A DNA stretch of 64,000 bases from Erythroxylum novogranatense (GCA_029891385.1 CM057231.1:21173300-21237299), one strand, 5' to 3'; shown: positions 45,966 through 58,290, numbered from the stretch's first letter. Notes: generated from the letters alone by a model not told the origin. Made by a program: numbers and translations.

Positions 45966-48642
45966 ACAATATGGAATGTGTTAACAACCTAGAAACATGA
46001 CATATACAATATATAAAAATATGTGAGTAAATTTTGATAATCTTATGATGTTTTAAGATGCCTAATACATACTTATGAAAATTTCATTATGACATAATAG
46101 ACTAATGTGAATTGCCAATAAATGGTTTAAAAGAAATACACTGGCAATAATAGTAAGCTTGTCAATTATGGTTTTAATTCAATTAGATTTTTCCAAATGC
46201 TTTAATAGTAATTCTACAATCTTAAAAACATATAGAGAATGAACTTATATATTATTGCTATTATGAAACTAATAGCTTGAATAATTAAATTTTAAAAATA
46301 ATATACAATAAGAGCAATTCAATAATTCACATAATACATATGAACAGAAATAATTAAAGATTTTCTTAGAGTCATTTATAGCCTGATAATGCATAGGAAG
46401 TTAAGCACAGATCCCACATTGAGTTTAAAATTTCCTCTTGCATAGGAAAATCAAGTTTTGATGTGAAAAAATAATGAACAACATATAAAATTAGTGTTCT
46501 TTCATAAAACATGTCTGATTTAAGAAAGCAATACTGAAATATGTATGTAGTTGCATGCATGAAAGCTAAAGCTTTTACAAAAACGTAACTATGGCTTGTA
46601 TAATCCTTTAACTAATTTGTACTAAATACCAAAAGTGATATTATAGTGGTCCATTTTAAGTAATTTGTACCAAATACCTGGAAAAACTTATAACAAGACT
46701 CCTATACCCAATGTCCATTTATCTAATCATTCCTACATTTTACAATACCAATTCAGCATGAAAATGAAGAAACGAAATGATATGGATAGTCAACATGGTA
46801 AAGAAATACAACCTATACGATAGGACCACAGGGCTACCAAATCATGATTTATCTAATGTAGACCTTTCACATGTTACCAAACTTTGGGTAATATCTAACA
46901 CAATGCCAGCCATACAACCTAAACAAAATAAGTACCTTAGCCACTAGTTAGCTAAGCAACCACCAATACACAAAAATTGGTTCATATCATACCTCAGAAA
47001 ATCAATTAAGCCTGAGATAATCTCCATATATACCCTCATAAAAGAGCTTCTACCCCTAATTAATTAAATAAGAGAAACATTAAAAAGACCAAAACATGTC
47101 ATCCACATTTAAAACTCTGTAAAGCCACCAAATCCAACATAACATGTCCTTTTCACCATTGCAACGTTAATAGTTAGAAATACTTGTATCCATATTTCAC
47201 AAAAACCATAAAACAAAAGTTGGAAATACTTTTAAGATACTATAAGCACAATTAATGGCCTTTTCTTTAATAGTGACTATAAAGCTTTATAAATGAAAAA
47301 CTTGAGCTAAAATAGAATCAAAGGAAAGAACTAAAAATCAGAAGGGAGATGAGATGTAGCAGCTAAAACCTCAAAATCTGCTTCATGAAATATATTATTT
47401 CAAGCTAAAATCAACACATATAAGATGGAGAGGTGTTGTGGATCATAGTTTAACTATTTAAGAACTATAGACCATGACGTAGTTTCTCAATTAAATGGAA
47501 ATTCTGACCAACCCAAATGCCCCACAATACTCTTATAAGTCTTAGCTACAACTTACAAAATGGGTAACTATTTCGACATTGGACCATCCTACTGCGTGAC
47601 ACTTACAAAATTCTCTTACTTTGTTGGGCTAATAAGAAAGCAATCTGAATTCTAGAGTACACTACAAGAATGCAACAAAATAATATAAAAGCTACAAAAA
47701 TACTATACCAACACTCAGAAGCTTTTTACATTTATCAACCAAAATATAAAGTTCCAATAAAGGAAGCGATTGGTAGAAAAAGAAAATAGAAAAATAACCC
47801 TTAACAAATTAACCAAATAAATCACACTTGTACGATTTATTACTTCATCTATCTTTGGTCTGTGTGAAGGAGTGCTTGGTAGGGGCTAAACTTCACCTTT
47901 TCATTGCCTCCATCGCCTCTATCACCAAACAGTTTATTTTAAAAAGCAAAGGGAAAGTTAAGAGTGTAAAATGTTTTGACATTTGTGTAAAGTCCTTTGT
48001 CACTTTTTTTATCCTTAAAATATTATATAAGGTATAATATATGCATAAAACTATTTATTTTTTATATATAATATGATACATAATTTAAATAATAACAATT
48101 TAATTGTTGTTAGTTATGAAAAATCTTGCCCATTTTAGTCTAAGTTGGCCCAACTCGACCCGGTTTGATCGAGTTTCATGTTGTATTCAGTTTTTTATGT
48201 TTTTGGGTTTTAGGTTATGCTCAAACTGCTCGGTCCAACCTAGTCCAAAGTTTTAAATTTTAAAAGAAAATTATGTAATTTTTCTTTTAAAATTTTAAAA
48301 AATGTATTTAATCGAGTTTGGTTTAGACTCGATTATGCTCAGGCTTAGACTATAGGCCTTAGATAGGGCACAAGCTTGAATACAAAATTTCAAGTAGGCT
48401 TTGGGTTTAGGTGGGTCTAAGTTTGACCCGATCCATTACCACTCTTAAATATTTTTTAATATTGCAATAAATTAAATTGTTACTTATGCAAAATTTTATA
48501 GCAACAACAAACTACGATTATCATTGCTTATTAATATTACTAAAGATCATTCTTTAAAAATTGTTGCATTATGTTAGTTTTAAGCAAGGCATTTTAAAAT
48601 CTTACAAATTTAATATTTCCTAGAGCACTTTTTGTTATAATG
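45966..48642 (-). other. 5' subterminal, non-coding part of the CACTA element
   Basis: AT-rich, without recognisable domains; the ORF at 47828-48037 has no family signature. At 47660 there is a CACTACAAGAATGCAAC sequence that looks like another CACTA terminus (see findings). Confidence 0.55.
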
Positions 48643-48645
48643 TCT
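48643..48645. repeat. Target-site duplication TCT, right copy of the CACTA element
   Basis: Pairs with 42438-42440. Confidence 0.62.
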
Positions 48646-49095
48646 ACAACATTTTGAACGTGGAAATGAAGAAATTTTGAGCTCAATGACCTAGTCATAA
48701 AATAGTAACCGAATTGAAACAGATGATAAGACTTGCCATCCAGTTATTAAAATGTATGGAAGATCTATATCTTAACATTTTATAAATTAGTGAATACATG
48801 CATCTTGTGCTTCCTAATATTACTTCATGTTTCACCTCTCTCATTCTTAACATTTAAAGCTAGTACAAGGGCAAGGAGAAATCAATACAAAGCTACAAAT
48901 AACAACCACCAACAACTATAAACACACCTATAGTTCACTTTCGGTATGGACTTGTATTTATCCCCCTATACTATTGACAACAGAAAAAATAGAATCCTGA
49001 AACCCAAATGTGGCGAACCTAACATTATTATGAATTCTTTATGTAACCATGGTCGTAATATCATTGCCAAAAAAAATGAAATCATAAGAGGTATT
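48646..49095. other. Non-coding stretch before the hAT remnant
   Basis: No recognisable gene. It may hold the decayed N-terminal part of the hAT transposase, because the open stretch from 48946 runs into recognisable hAT sequence near 49140. Confidence 0.4.
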
Positions 49096-49880
49096 TTAAC
49101 AAGAATATTTAGCATAACACTTAATTGTGGTTATCAATATACTTATTTGCTGATAGAAGAGCAATGGGAGTTAGCTAAAGCTATTTGTGCAAAATTGATG
49201 ATATTTTGTACTATTGCTTAATTGTTTTTAGGAACAAATATCCAAATTCATACATTTACTTTACTGGAATATGGAGATTAAATTGGCATTATCTGAGTAG
49301 ATTTTTTATTTCAATAAGGTCAATCAAACAATGGCAGAGCAAATGATGGAGAAATTTTGTAATTATTAGTTTATGGTTAGTAATGTTGTGGCAGCCATTT
49401 TTAGGTTAGACCATAGGTTTAAGATGGAGGGACTTAAATTTCTTACTGGCAATTATATAATGATCACATTGAAGGATAAACATATTCCATTAAACAATTA
49501 TGATATGATTTGTTTAATGATTATCAGTCAAAGAGTTAGATCCCAGTAGTTCATATAAATTTCATCTTTTATTAGTACATCATCATCAAGCACAATTCGC
49601 AGTTTAAGTTTTCACTTAAAAGACTTCTTTAAGGAAAAGAAAAAAAGTCTAGGACTTTTTATAGTAGTAAAGAGTTAGATAAATATTCAGAAGTAGATAT
49701 TATGACCATAGTTGATAATGAGTATTTTAGCATATTATCATAGTGGAAGTTGAATGAAGCTCAATATCTAATTATTCAAGTAATTGAACAAGACTTGTTA
49801 ACAAATCTAGTACCTACAGTTGCTTCTAAGTCTACTTTTAATTTTAATCGTTAGATATTAAGTCTTTTATCATAAATGAC
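49096..49880 (+). pseudogene. hAT transposase C-terminal remnant
   Basis: A chain of short matches to plant hAT transposases in different frames. First 'LIEEQWELAKAICAKLMIF' (about 49148-49205); then 'KYPNSYIYFTGIW' and 'RLNWHYLSR' (the DUF4413-like hAT region, about 49227-49300); then the C-terminal dimerisation domain with 'ILSWWKLNEAQYLIIQVIEQ' and 'VPTVASKSTFNF' (about 49735-49850). The WWK and ASxSxF signatures are the hallmark of the dimerisation domain. Stops and shifts are frequent. No terminal inverted repeats or 8-bp TSD were found. Confidence 0.75.
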
Positions 49881-50335
49881 TTTTTAAAGTTGTAAAAATG
49901 CTTATGTGTGCACTAACTTGTTTAAATCATCAAAATGCTCTTTCTTCTCTCTACGTTGAGTGCCTTTATCTCGGGTTCCAGCCTCCTTTTGGTATTCTCC
50001 ATAAGGGTTCTTTAGAAATTCCCTACCTTTTAGTCAACTTTGTTTCTCAAATTGTCACCTGATCACCTTTTCTTTTTATTCTGAAAAGTCGTTCTTTCCT
50101 TTTTCCTTATTAACTAAGCCCAATTCAGTCTAACTCCAACGATGATTTCACGCTTTACCCTCACCAAAATCTTCCTCCCCTGTCACCCTTACCAAAAAAT
50201 AGCCCTCTTCTCAACTATTGATTCAAACCTAACAAATTCAACAGACTTTGTTACCCTCCTCCACCACCTCAAACCCTCCTCTTTCCTCCCCAAATAATAC
50301 CCTGTAACCTAAGAAACCCCTCACTAGTTCTTCTT
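49881..50335 (+). other. Probable 5' region of the LINE
   Basis: Pyrimidine-rich, with Ser/Pro-rich potential coding typical of the variable N-terminus of plant LINE ORF1. The exact LINE start is not visible because no target-site duplication could be paired. Confidence 0.4.
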
Positions 50336-51486
50336 CTCCTAATATTTCATAGAACAAAAGTTGGAAACAAGTTGTAGGTGAGCCAATTGGTGTCAATCTT
50401 CAGTATAACCCACCAAAAGTTATTGATGGCAAACCAGTAGTGCTTCCAAATATTAAGACCCTGTGGAATGGCGCTAAAATATGGGAATCCTCCTTGTAGG
50501 ATTCTTTATGGAACTACGACCTGCTTTTCTTATCACTCAAAAATGGGCAATTAGCCATTGAAAAATAGAGGACTCTTTGATGTTCTTCTTACTGAAGACA
50601 ATTTGGTCTTATTTAATTTTACCTCTCAAGATGAAGCAAATAAGATATTATAGGAAGGTCCTTGGCATGTAGCACAACTTACTATATTCCTTAAAAAATA
50701 ACAGTCGGGTATAAAGCTTGAAAAAATTAAGGTGCATAAATTTACATTGTGGATTAACTTACATAGCATTCCATTAAAGTATTGGACTACCCAAATTCTT
50801 AGTTCCTTGGCTAGCTTCATTGGTAGACCTCTATGTATGGATGAAACTACTACAAAGAGGAAGAGAGTTGGCTATGTACGGATTTATGTCAGTGTGGACA
50901 GATCCTAGTAGCTTTCGAACTATATTCCAATTATATGGCTTGACATTGACTATGCCTTGGAAGAAGACATGATTTATGTCTCATATAGTTGGAAACCCTC
51001 AGTTATTATGCAAGGGAAGGTGTGAAAAACAATTGGTAAAGTTTTTTGTAAAGGCAATTATACAGAATTAATGGGTTTTAAAGATGGTTTTAGCTGCCCA
51101 AATGCTGCTCAACTGAGCATGGATGATACCGTATAAGGAACTGAGGAAAAAAAACAAAACACCTCCATCAAATGAGAGGGGAACATAATGTGATCAGGTG
51201 GTGGATACAGAGAATGTGATCCAGGAGGAGGCTAATGTGTCTGAACAAGTTCAAGTTGGTGGTAAGGAGAGGGTTATCCAAAATGAGGTAGTTTTAACAA
51301 ATGCTACCCACCTTGGGGGTAAAACAGACTCACTACATGAGGAGGATGCTACTTCTTACACCAACTCCTCCATTGGAAAGGTGACTGATGGAAGTGAGGT
51401 TGAAAACCTTCAAAATGTGACTAGTACAAGAAGTCAAAGGAGTGGAAGGAGGAAAGGGCCCAAAGGTAAAAATATATTGTCATATT
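50336..51486 (+). pseudogene. LINE ORF1 (gag-like, DUF4283 type) remnant
   Basis: RNA-binding protein of an L1-type plant LINE. The translation has 'SWKQVVGEPIGVNLQYNPPK' (about 50352), 'LFNFTSQDEANKIL' then 'EGPWHVAQLTIF' (about 50610-50690), 'KLEKIKVHKFTLWINLHSIP' and 'IGRPLCMDETTTKRKRVGY' (about 50820-50875). This is the order of the DUF4283 domain in LINE ORF1. The C-terminal part (51198-51486) is a charged, low-complexity tail rich in Glu, Val and Ser ending in basic residues 'RSQRSGRRKGPKGK'. Stops at several points. Confidence 0.75.
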
Positions 51487-52250
51487 AGTCCTAATATGGA
51501 ATATTAGTGGTATTACTTGCCCAAAAAAGCTAAATGTTTTAAGGGATTTTGACGGGAGGATTAAGCCTCTTATTATAGATTGTTGGAAACTAAAATTAGG
51601 TATAAGAATATGAATAAAGTAAAGATCTTTGGTTCTTGTTTGTCCTTTTTATCCAACCATCATTGTCATAATTATGGCAAAATCATTATTGGTTTTAATG
51701 CTAATTTTTTCAAAGTGGAGGAGATACTTTCTAATGAGCAACTTATACATCTTAAAATTCACTTCATCTTGGAAGGAACTATTATCTACTCTTCTTTTTC
51801 AACACTGCATTTCAAAGAAACTCTCTATGGACTACTTTAAAAGGCATTCGAAACACCCTATTTGGCCCCAAGATGATAGCAAGTGATTTCAATTTTACGA
51901 TCTTCAGATCTGAAGTAAAAGGGAATTGTAGCCTAAGGAGCTACAATGAAGATGTAAAACTATGTGTGGAGTAGATGGGTGCAACTGATCTCAAAATGGA
52001 AGGTTACTTCTTCACATGGTCTAATAAAAAAAAGGATTCTTGGCTGATTCAGAAAAGATTGGACAGGGCTCTTGTTAATAGGGAATGTTTTCTCCAACTT
52101 GCCAATAGTAAGGTGGTATTCATAAATCCTCTCTTCTCTGATCATACTCCTATTCTAGTTGAGGGACTTTTCCAGAAGTCCTGTACCCCACATCCCTTTA
52201 GATTTAACAACTATCTTGTTAAAGTGGATGGATTTGATGATTGTTATTAG
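51487..52250 (+). pseudogene. LINE ORF2 endonuclease domain, broken
   Basis: Apurinic-type endonuclease that nicks the target. It begins 'LIWNISGITCPKKLNVLRDF' (51488 on) and has 'LETKI' (51583) with the catalytic Glu. Later come 'GATDLKMEGYFFTWSNKKKD' (51978) and 'RLDRALVNRECFLQ', and the domain ends 'FSDHTPILVEG' (about 52135), the SDH motif with catalytic Asp and His. Frameshifts between 51600 and 51960 destroy the central part. Confidence 0.8.
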
Positions 52251-53670
52251 TTCAAGTTTTAGGCCCTAGACAATTCATGTGCTGCCAAAAAATTAAAGTA
52301 ATTAAAGTTGAGTTGAAGATATTGAAAGCTTCTCATTCCCCTTGTACTCAAACTAATATTGATATTGCTAAGGAAAGGTTAGCTACAACTTAAAGTTGAC
52401 TCTCTCATAATCCTAATGATTCGGATCTTCTTTCGAAGTAAAAGCTGGAACTTGATCACTACCTAAGAGCAATCTAAGATCCTTTCTCACTCATCCACCA
52501 AAGGGCTCAAATTAAATGGCTTAGGGAAGCGGATAGTTCCAAGTTCTTTCTGAATTCCCTGTCTAATAGAAGGAATGTCAATAAAATATGCTCAATTACC
52601 AGTATGGAGGGAAGAATTCTCAATGATCAACCAAGTATCATAGAGGAAGCTGTTAATTTTTATAGAGGGCTTTTGGGTTCAGACATGGGTTCTATTTCCT
52701 CTATGGGCTCTCTCAAGGACATTATTATCAACAGAATCTCACCTGAAGTTACTAGGAATTTAGTGGAAGACATTACAAATGATGAGTTTTTGAAATGAAT
52801 AGGATGAAAACTCTCCTAGACCAGATGGGCTCAATGGCTTTTTCTTCCCAAAGACATGGTCTATTATAGGACCTATGGTAGGAGAGGTCATTCATGAATT
52901 TTTTGCTAAAGGGATGATCCTTAAGGAGTTTAATAAAACATTTCTCTGTTTAATTCCCAAAACTCCTAGCCCCTCTACTTTTGGTGATTTCAAGCCAATT
53001 GCATGCACTAATTCTCTCTACAAAATCATTGCTAAGATCCTAACAAAGTGGTTAAAGGAAGTTCTCAATCTCATTACCAGTGAAAATCAAAATGCCTTTA
53101 TAAATAATAGAGATATTGGTGATAATATTCGTATTGCTCAAGAACTTCTTAAAGGATATACCAGCAAGAACTCTTTCCCAAACTGTGCTGTTAAAATTAA
53201 TTTCAACAAAGATTTTGATTGCATCAATTAGCCTTTCCTATTCAGGGTTCTTAAGGAGTACAATTTTCCTAATCTTTTTATTAACTGGATCAAGGTTTGT
53301 GACACAACTACTGCCTACATTGTACTCATTAATGACACACCTTTTAGAATTTTCAAAGGGAAGAGAGGAATCAAACAAGGGGATCCCTTGTCCCTTTACT
53401 TATTTATCCTATGTATAGAAGTGCTTATGCTAATGATCAAGGCAAAAGTCTCTCACAATCTTAAATTCAAGTTCCACTCCAAATGTAGAAGACTTTTACT
53501 CACCCTTCTTTGTTTTACAAATGATATTATTATATTCTCCAAAGCACATCCAGACTGTGTTAAGCTACTAATGGAAACTCTCAATGAGTTCTCTAAGATG
53601 TCAAGTCTTAAAGTGGACTTTCACAAAAGTTACTTTATACTCTCTACTACGGCAGAACCTCTCCAAGACA
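52251..53670 (+). pseudogene. LINE ORF2 reverse transcriptase, 5' part
   Basis: The N-terminal RT region runs from 'EGRILNDQPSIIEEAVNFYR' (52607). 'DFKPIACTNSLYKIIAKILT' (about 52990) is RT block 1, 'SENQNAFINNRDIGDNIRIA' block 2, and 'FKGKRGIKQGDPLSLYLFIL' (about 53350-53410) the block before the active site. The active site reads C-F-T-N-D at 53511-53525 instead of the usual F-A-D-D, so one catalytic Asp has changed to Asn. It is cut at 53671-53675 by a solo LTR; the RT continues at 58035. Confidence 0.85.
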
Positions 53671-53675
53671 CTATT
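53671..53675. repeat. Target-site duplication CTATT, left copy
   Basis: CTATT in the LINE RT; the second copy is at 58035-58039. The LINE frame is continuous across the pair once one copy and the LTR are removed. Confidence 0.88.
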
Positions 53676-56600
53676 CGTTAGACCCCGAACTTTTTTTGGA
53701 AAATTTGAATTATTAAATGAAAATTAAATGAGAAATTGGTGGTTTTATTTTCATCTGCAAAGAAAAGGGAAATTCAAGAATTTGAAATGATATTTTGAGG
53801 TCAAAGCATGAAATAGGTGTTTTGTGTATGTATGTGTTGTGGGTGCTTTAATGAAATTGATGTGAAAAGAATTGATTTTAGTTTTTGATGACACTGAGAT
53901 TTTTGGGTAAATTTGTATGTTTAAGGGTACTATGAACATGTATAGTAAATGAGTTGATTTGAATGGAATTAAAAATCAATAAATGAATAGTAAAAGTGTT
54001 AGATTTTGGAGGATCAAAAGTCTGAAATTTTTGGGATGAATAGTAGCAGAAAGTTGCATTATTGATCTAAAACTTTGTGAATTTTTCTGGTTTGATTTAG
54101 GAAGATTTTGATAAAATGGTCTCATGAAAGTTGTAGCTTTTCCTGATAGCTTTCTATGGCTATAAAGTATGACATTTTTCAATATCGGGGTTGAAAGTTA
54201 TGATCATTTGAAGTTTTGGATGTTTTGTTTTGTTTTTGAAAATGTCCATAAGGGTTGGTTTTGTGTATGCTGTGCTTTGAGGAAAATTCTGGATTGATAT
54301 GGTTTGAATTGGATTAGGTAGCCTTCTTGAAAGTTATAGAGAAATTTCATAGCTTTTCAATGATGTATAATGTGCCATTTTTGGATGTGAGAATTGAAAG
54401 ATGTGAATTTTTGAAGTCTTGATGTTGTTTAGGGTGAATTTATGAGACAGAAACTTTGATTAAAATTTTGATATATATAGAGGCTGAAATTACTCTTAAA
54501 TTCTTCATGAAAGTTGAAGTTTGTATTTTTATCTTTACATTGATGTAAAGTATGACATTTTTGGGCCTTGGAGCTAAAAGATAGAAATTTTAGAAGTAGT
54601 ATTACTATTTACGATGACATTATTTGGACAGAAACTTTGATTGAAAAATTGACCAAGTTAGAGGTAGAAATTGCTTTTATGTCCTTCTTGAAAGTTATAG
54701 GTTGTGTTTTTATCTTTCCATTGATATAAGGCATGAAATTTTTGGACCATTAAATGGGAAGTTATGATTTTTAGAAATTTTGTTCCTGTTTAGGGTGACA
54801 TTTATGGGACAGATACTTTGAAGTGAATTTTGACCCTTATAGAGGCCAAATTTGTTTTTGAATTCTCATAAAAATTGTAGAGCTTTCTTTTCTCTTTCTA
54901 TAGATACCAAATTTAAAAATTTTGAAGTTCTGAGTGAAAAGTTATGCATTTTAGAACTTCAGATGAAGAAAAGAAGGAAAAAAAATCAGAGGCTGGATTA
55001 CAGCGTGCTCACGAGTGCGACCGCGTCGCAAGGACACATCATGACCGCGAGGTGTCACAATCCCGAGCTCGCATTTTTTTGTCGCATCTCACGACGGCAA
55101 CGCGTCTCGTGAGGGCGACTTGATCACCTCGCGACCTCCTCTCCAAGGCGATCCGACCCTTTGCTATTCTTTTACTTATAACTTTTCCGTTTGACATCCG
55201 ATTGACCCGATTTTTGAAACGTTGGATTATTAAGACATTCCTCTACCTCTCCATGAAAATTTTGGATTTTTTAGATTAATTTGAAAAAAATTAATTGAAT
55301 CAAATTGAGAGGATTGATTAAAGAGTTTGAGTTGGACATATTTCTGACCATGCTTAGGTATTTTAGTGATATCTCGAGTTGTAGAGATCCGATTAAGTTG
55401 ATTTTTATTTAAAATTAAACTAGATACATGGAGCTACAAATTATCTGAAGGAACTGAATTTCAATTCAGTCTCTAAGACTTTCAATTGCTGAATTGAAGT
55501 TGGGTTTAGTGTTCAGTCTTGGATTAGTAAGAGCTGAAAGTGTTTTGGCCATAACTTTTGCTCTAGTCATCCAAATGAGATTATTCTTGATTTGGATTAA
55601 ACTAAAGATATAGGGCTACAAATGTTCTGATGAAATTGACTTTCAATTCAGTCTCTAAGAGTATCAATATTTGGATGGAAATCAAGCACAAGAAATTGTT
55701 TTAGTACAAGAACAGTCTAGAAATGTTTGGTGTATAACTTTTAGACTGTTGAATCAAATTTAATTATTTTTTGTGTCATTGGAAAATTTAGACAATGAGG
55801 AACATTTCTCTATAAGGAATTGTTAGCAAATTCCTTCAATTTGATGATTAGAAAAAATTTCTTAAATTAAGCATGATTTTGAGGTTTTGTAATATTATAT
55901 GATTTTGGGGAATTAATTAGCATGTAAATTTGAGTAAGATCATATGGCATAGGTCGATTGGATTAAATTGAATTAAAGTGGTAAGTTATGTATGAGGGAA
56001 AAAGTGGAAGGTCACTTAAGCCATTTAAGTTACAAGGTTTACATGAGAGGGTAAATTGGACTTTGCTCTTTCATTAATGGCATTTTTTTAATTAAAAGGT
56101 GGTCTTGCTTCTTAAGAAGGAAGCAAGCACGAAATTGAGAAGAAAAGAACAAAGGAAAGAAAGAAGAGAAGAGAGAGTTAGGTGGAGAAAGAAGAAGAAG
56201 AAGAAGAAAGGAACTAGGGTTCTTTTTGCTTGGTTTTCAAGAGGGATTTTCAAGATGCTCAAGAAGGGAAAAAGGAAGAGGAGGATGAGAGCTTCTATTT
56301 GAGCCATCAAACTCTTCATTTGGAGAAGATTCAAGGTAAGGATGGATTTTGATCTTTGGATTTATAAAGAGGTTTTGGTTTAGATAGCTTGAGAAATGTA
56401 TGGGTTTGAGTTTTCTAAGGTCAATTTTGTGATTTGTTTCTTTCGATGTCTCAATTTTGGATTCCTATTGATTTGGAAATTTTGCGTTGGATGAAGGAAA
56501 TTAAGAGAGGTAATGGAAGCAAGGAGAAAGATTTTTTAGCAAGGTGTGCAAGCAAAGAAATAAGGTGGGTTTCATGTTTATAATTTAAGTAATGAGTCAT

Positions 56601-58034
56601 ACATGCTTTCTTTTAAATCAAGAAAATGAAATGATTTCAATGGCTTTGAAAATGTTGCTTTGATTGTTTTGTGATTGATTGAGAAATTGCTATGATTGTT
56701 GCATTGCATTGCTTAAATGATTTGAGAACTTTTGATGTTAACTTTGATTGATGATTTGTAAAAGAATGTGAACATGATTTTTGAAAGAATGTATTGGTTA
56801 TAAATTGCCTTTCAGAAAAGTGGCCTTTTGGCTAATATGTTTGAACAATGTGAATTGTATGCTTATATGGGTTTATGGTGGTCCCTTAAGATAGTCAAGT
56901 GCACTTGTCTGTATATAGGCTTTTTTCGTCTGCACGCTAGTGGCATTAGAGCTCCTCACGGACTTCCATAAGTTCACGGCTACACATGACTGTTATGCGG
57001 AAATGTGTAATACGTTATGTTTTGGACCCACCCGAACCAATTCTGATGTGTTATGTGTTTTTGATTTGTGATCATTTTGATGCATTTGTTATGTTTAATG
57101 TGATGATGCTTTGAATTATGATTTATGACGTTTATAAATCGCTTAATAAGTTTTGAATTTTGGGAAACTTAAGTTGCACGGATTTCAAAATGATTTTTAC
57201 AAAGGAAATAAATATTTCAATGTTTTTGCTTATTCTGGGTTATAAGTATGTTACCCACGAGCTATAAGCTCACCCCCCCCTCCCCCCTTCATTCCCATCC
57301 ACAGGTGATGAGAAGAAGATCGGGTGAAAGAAAGTGAAGGTTATTGTTTGTATGTGTACATATTGTATTGTTTTTAAGTTAGATTGTTGTTGAGAATTTT
57401 GGGAGTTGTGTATTTTTATATATTCGGATTTTGATATTGATGTTGTATTATGGCTTGGAATGCCATTAAAGTTTGTAACAATTATTCATGATGGTAACGA
57501 GTTATGGAATTGTGTATGGATATGGCATGTAAATTGTATATGGATGAAATGATATGAATGTGATTGATTGTGTTTGGATTCCGGAAAGGAGGTCCGATGA
57601 TTGTGATGATTGATCTAAATTATTAAAGTGCTCTTTGTATATGAATTGATGGTATATAGACATGTGTGTGAGATTTTATGGCAAGAAAGAAAAATAAGAT
57701 TGTTAAATGATGAGATATGAGTGCATATGAAGAAGAAAATGAATTGAGGTTGAGGGATTGATGAATCTCACATTTGAAATTGAAATCGCTTTGAATGATA
57801 TTGAAAAAAAATTATACCGATTTGGATTGGTTTAGACCAAGTGTGTCTTTATAGTTTCCAACGTTTTCCTAAAGTATGTGTTTTCGGATGTTGGCGTTAC
57901 AAGTTTTGACCTTAAGCTTTTTTATTTTTTTGGTTTTCGCCCACGCTTTATGATTTCAAGATCTATTTTTCGAAAAATTCTGTACGCACGCTTTTTGATT
58001 CCGAAAGGTTGGGTTCCGGAAACAGGTCTCAACA
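53676..58034 (+). mobile_element. Solo gypsy LTR inserted in the LINE
   Basis: 4359 bp. It starts CGTTAGACCCCGAAC (first base probably T originally) and ends GGTCTCAACA, an inverted match to TGTTAGACC; TSD CTATT. No internal coding domain, primer-binding site or polypurine tract, so it is a solo LTR. The 5' third holds 170-210-bp degenerate repeats around 'catgaaagttgtag' (54122, 54332, 54503, 54683, 54862). A GC-rich block is at 54996-55145 and a CCGTTTGACATCCGATTGAC box near 55185. The promoter-like AG-rich region is at 56130-56290 and the landmarks GGTGGGTTTCAT (56563), TAGTGGCAT (56938) and AGCTATAAGCTCACCCC (57260) follow. The 1-846 LTR is its close relative in opposite orientation. Confidence 0.88.
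54996..55145 (+). repeat. GC-rich 'cgcgacc/ggtcgcg' block of the solo LTR
   Basis: An island with repeated, inverted words such as gcgaccgcgtcgc, ccgcgaggtgtcac, cgtctcgtgagg and cacctcgcgacctcc in AT-rich DNA. It can form several short hairpins. It lies about 40 bp before a CATCCGATTGACCCGATTTTTGA box, the same arrangement as the hairpin cassette in the LARD LTR. Confidence 0.65.
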
Positions 58035-58290
58035 CTATTTCTTCTCTGACTGGTATGGATAGGAAAAATCCTCCTCTACAGCATCTAGGTCTTCCAATTT
58101 CCACCAAAAGGTTATCCTTCAATGATTATCTACCTCTTATTGAAAAAATTCAAAGGGGACTAGAAAAATGGACTAATAGATTTTGTCTTATGGTGGAAGA
58201 GTCCAACTTATTAAGTCTGTTCTATGTTCCCTTCATCTTTATTGGAGTACTTACTTCCCCTTTTCAAAGAAACTAGTCAAAACCGTGGAG
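58035..58290 (+). pseudogene. LINE ORF2 reverse transcriptase, continuation
   Basis: Resumes in frame after the solo LTR with 'SSLTGMDRKNPPLQHLGLPI' and 'LIEKIQRGLEKWTNRF', the conserved region after the RT fingers and palm in plant L1 elements (usual form LPVRYLGVPL). It runs to a stop at 58274-58276. It starts at the TSD CTATT. Confidence 0.85.

Larger units (their letters stand above)
42441..48642 (-). mobile_element. Decayed CACTA (En/Spm) DNA transposon
   Basis: 6.2-kb element with degenerate terminal inverted repeats. The left end is CACCACAACAAAAGAAGC and the right end, read inwards on the minus strand, is CATTATAACAAAAAGTGC; both derive from CACTACAACAAAA. A 3-bp TSD (TCT) flanks it. 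Subterminal regions (42520-42660 and 48470-48600) share 'gcaac', 'ttgttgc' and 'aagcaa' words in both orientations, as expected of transposase-binding subterminal repeats. The interior carries TNP2-type transposase on the minus strand. All of it is eroded, so the element is old and immobile. Confidence 0.75.

Noticed and set aside
56092..56334. Lys/Arg-rich ORF on the plus strand and Leu/Phe-rich ORF on the minus strand.
   Set aside because: Both are products of an AG-rich tract in the promoter-like part of the solo LTR.
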